A stretch of 64,000 nt of DNA from Streptomyces sp. NBC_00414 (GTDB taxonomy: Bacteria > Actinomycetota > Actinomycetes > Streptomycetales > Streptomycetaceae): assembly GCF_036038375.1 (NCBI RefSeq), contig NZ_CP107935.1, positions 2,046,001 through 2,110,000 of the forward strand. The letters are read 5' to 3'. The position numbers and the translations under genes were made by a program. The notes under the pieces are model-generated. The model worked only from the letters and a program-made list of their open reading frames with translations, ran no database searches and was not told where the DNA came from. This document shows positions 62,832 through 64,000 of this stretch, in pieces (positions within the stretch are counted from its first letter, which is position 1; every line of letters starts with the position of its first letter).

Positions 62832-64000
62832 GTGGGCGTCTCGCAGATATCCGACGGGCCGGAGAAGTGGTCCCGGCGGGGCGTGCTCGCCGCGCTCGGG
62901 GCCGTACCGGCCGCCGTACTGACGGGGTGCGGCTCCCGGGCGAGCGCCTCGGACGGCGCCGCCCCCACGGCCTCCGCGACCTCCCCGGCGGCGCAGGCCT
63001 CCACGCTCGCCCTCACCCCCGCCGACGGCAGTCGGGACGCCGACTTCACCAGCCCAGTCCGTGTCACCGCCTCCTCGGGCACGCTCTCCCGTGTGCAGGT
63101 CACGGCCGACGACGGCGCCACCCTCGCCGGGTCCTTCGACGACTCCCGTACGACGTGGACCTCCGCCCGGAACCCGTACTCCGGCACCGCGTACACGGTC
63201 ACGGCCAAGGCGCGGGGAGCCGCCGAGGAGACCCTGTCCTTCACCACCGGGACGGCCGCGGACACCTTCGTCGGGCGGTTCACGCCAGAGGCGGGGTCGA
63301 CCTCCGGCGTCGGCATGCCGGTGTCCGTGAACTTCACCCACGCGGTGACGGACCGCGCCGCCGTCGAGAAGGCGATCACGGTGACCGCGGACCCGCGGGT
63401 CGAGGTGGTGGGCCACTGGTTCAGCGACACCCGGCTCGACTTCCGGCCCGAGGAGTACTGGGCGGCGGGCACGACGGTCACCCTCGGGCTGCGGCTGAAG
63501 GACGTCGAGGGCGCGACCGGCGTCTACGGCACCCAGTCCAAGGACGTCACCTTCCACATCGGCCGCGAGCAGATCAGTACGGTCGACCTGGCGAAGAAGA
63601 CGATGACGGTACGGCGGGACGGGCGGACCCTCGCCACGTATCCCGTGTCGGGCGGCGACGCCGAGCACACCACCTGGTCCGGGATCATGGTGATCAGCGA
63701 GCGGTTCGAGGAGACCCGGATGGAGTCGTCCACGGTCGGGCTCGGCGACGAGTACGACATCGACGACGTGCCGCACGCGCAGCGGCTGACCACGTCGGGC
63801 ACGTTCATCCACGGCAACTACTGGGCGTCGACGTCGATCTTCGGCAGCGGCAACACCACCCACGGCTGCATCGGACTGCGTGACGCACAGGGCGCGGACG
63901 ACACCTCCGAACCCGGCTACGCCTTCTACAAGAGCTCCATGCTCGGAGACGTGGTCGTGGTGAAGAACTCGGGCGAGGACACGGTCGATCCGGCGAACGG
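62832..64000 (+). CDS. L,D-transpeptidase with Ig-like domains, Tat lipoprotein; C-terminus cut by window end
   Basis: At least 389 residues from GTG 62832, after GGAAGG. The signal is Tat-like (SRRGVLAALGAVPAAVLTGC, lipobox LTGC). Two Ig-like domains of the LdtMt2 type follow (about 50-145 and 145-240; FTHAVTDRAAVEKAITVTADP). The YkuD catalytic domain holds FIHGNYW and the cysteine motif THGCIGLRDA near residue 350. These enzymes form 3-3 crosslinks in peptidoglycan at the cell surface. The frame is open at base 64000; only a few tens of residues are likely missing, given the family's usual length. Confidence 0.92.
   Translation, partial: MGVSQISDGPEKWSRRGVLAALGAVPAAVLTGCGSRASASDGAAPTASATSPAAQASTLALTPADGSRDADFTSPVRVTASSGTLSRVQVTADDGATLAGSFDDSRTTWTSARNPYSGTAYTVTAKARGAAEETLSFTTGTAADTFVGRFTPEAGSTSGVGMPVSVNFTHAVTDRAAVEKAITVTADPRVEVVGHWFSDTRLDFRPEEYWAAGTTVTLGLRLKDVEGATGVYGTQSKDVTFHIGREQISTVDLAKKTMTVRRDGRTLATYPVSGGDAEHTTWSGIMVISERFEETRMESSTVGLGDEYDIDDVPHAQRLTTSGTFIHGNYWASTSIFGSGNTTHGCIGLRDAQGADDTSEPGYAFYKSSMLGDVVVVKNSGEDTVDPAN

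Overview
The window is high-GC actinobacterial DNA. Several features point to Streptomyces: GTG starts with purine-rich ribosome binding sites, GTGA/ATGA stop-start overlaps, a SARP regulator, sugar ABC importers without their own ATPase, and a DasR-like operator before a chitinase. The gene mix (regulators, transporters, secreted enzymes, catabolic clusters, few housekeeping genes) suggests an arm or arm-proximal part of the chromosome. I saw no tRNA, rRNA, CRISPR array, prophage or insertion sequence.

Layout. 0-4.6 kb (minus strand): an AfsR-like SARP regulator cut by the window edge, an ECF sigma factor, and two lipoproteins (COG4315-type YxFxxD repeats; CHRD plus DUF3455). 4.8-7.2 kb: a large polytopic membrane protein of unknown role. 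7.4-13.4 kb: a three-gene minus-strand operon of an uncharacterised protein, an HSP90-family chaperone and a 1001-residue TPR protein. 13.6-17.9 kb: an MFS exporter, a HEAT-repeat protein, a GtrA-like protein, and a divergent MarR / VOC-protein pair with two operator palindromes. 18.0-24.6 kb: a VanA/VanB-type Rieske monooxygenase with a 61-residue cysteine protein between its two genes, an IclR regulator and an SsuABC/TauABC-like importer; two near-identical palindromes sit between the regulator and the importer. 24.7-29.2 kb: an MmyB-like sensor domain protein divergent from an HTH / ImmA-IrrE-like metalloprotease / MAB_1171c-like 7-TM trio, then an alpha/beta hydrolase. 29.5-35.8 kb: a small conserved protein, an Sfp-type phosphopantetheinyl transferase overlapping a metallophosphoesterase, an ATP-grasp protein, a secreted GH18 chitinase and a sulfotransferase.

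36.0-48.7 kb is a glycan-utilisation locus of two divergent operons. One holds a DeoR regulator, a GH4 glycosidase and a GH38 alpha-mannosidase. The other holds a PfkB kinase, a Tat-lipoprotein binding protein, two permeases and a GH2 beta-galactosidase. Together they would import and dismantle a mannose- and galactose-containing oligosaccharide. A decayed PHP-domain gene follows (48.7-50.1 kb).

50.3-56.7 kb: a PaaX-like regulator bracketed by oppositely oriented short repeats, then an acyl-CoA/ring-catabolic operon (SDR, amidohydrolase, acyl-CoA synthetase, MaoC hydratase) divergent from MarR and IclR regulators. 56.7-61.5 kb: a histidine kinase and NarL-type response regulator, then an MMPL transporter after a 600-bp repeat-filled gap. 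The window ends with a membrane-anchored protein of unknown function and a truncated Tat-exported L,D-transpeptidase.

Repeats are a notable theme: a GTTCCCCGCG-type dispersed repeat in four intergenic regions, a roughly 75-bp tandem array, three 29-bp repeats before the histidine kinase, and tandem duplications at the stop codons of two adjacent genes.
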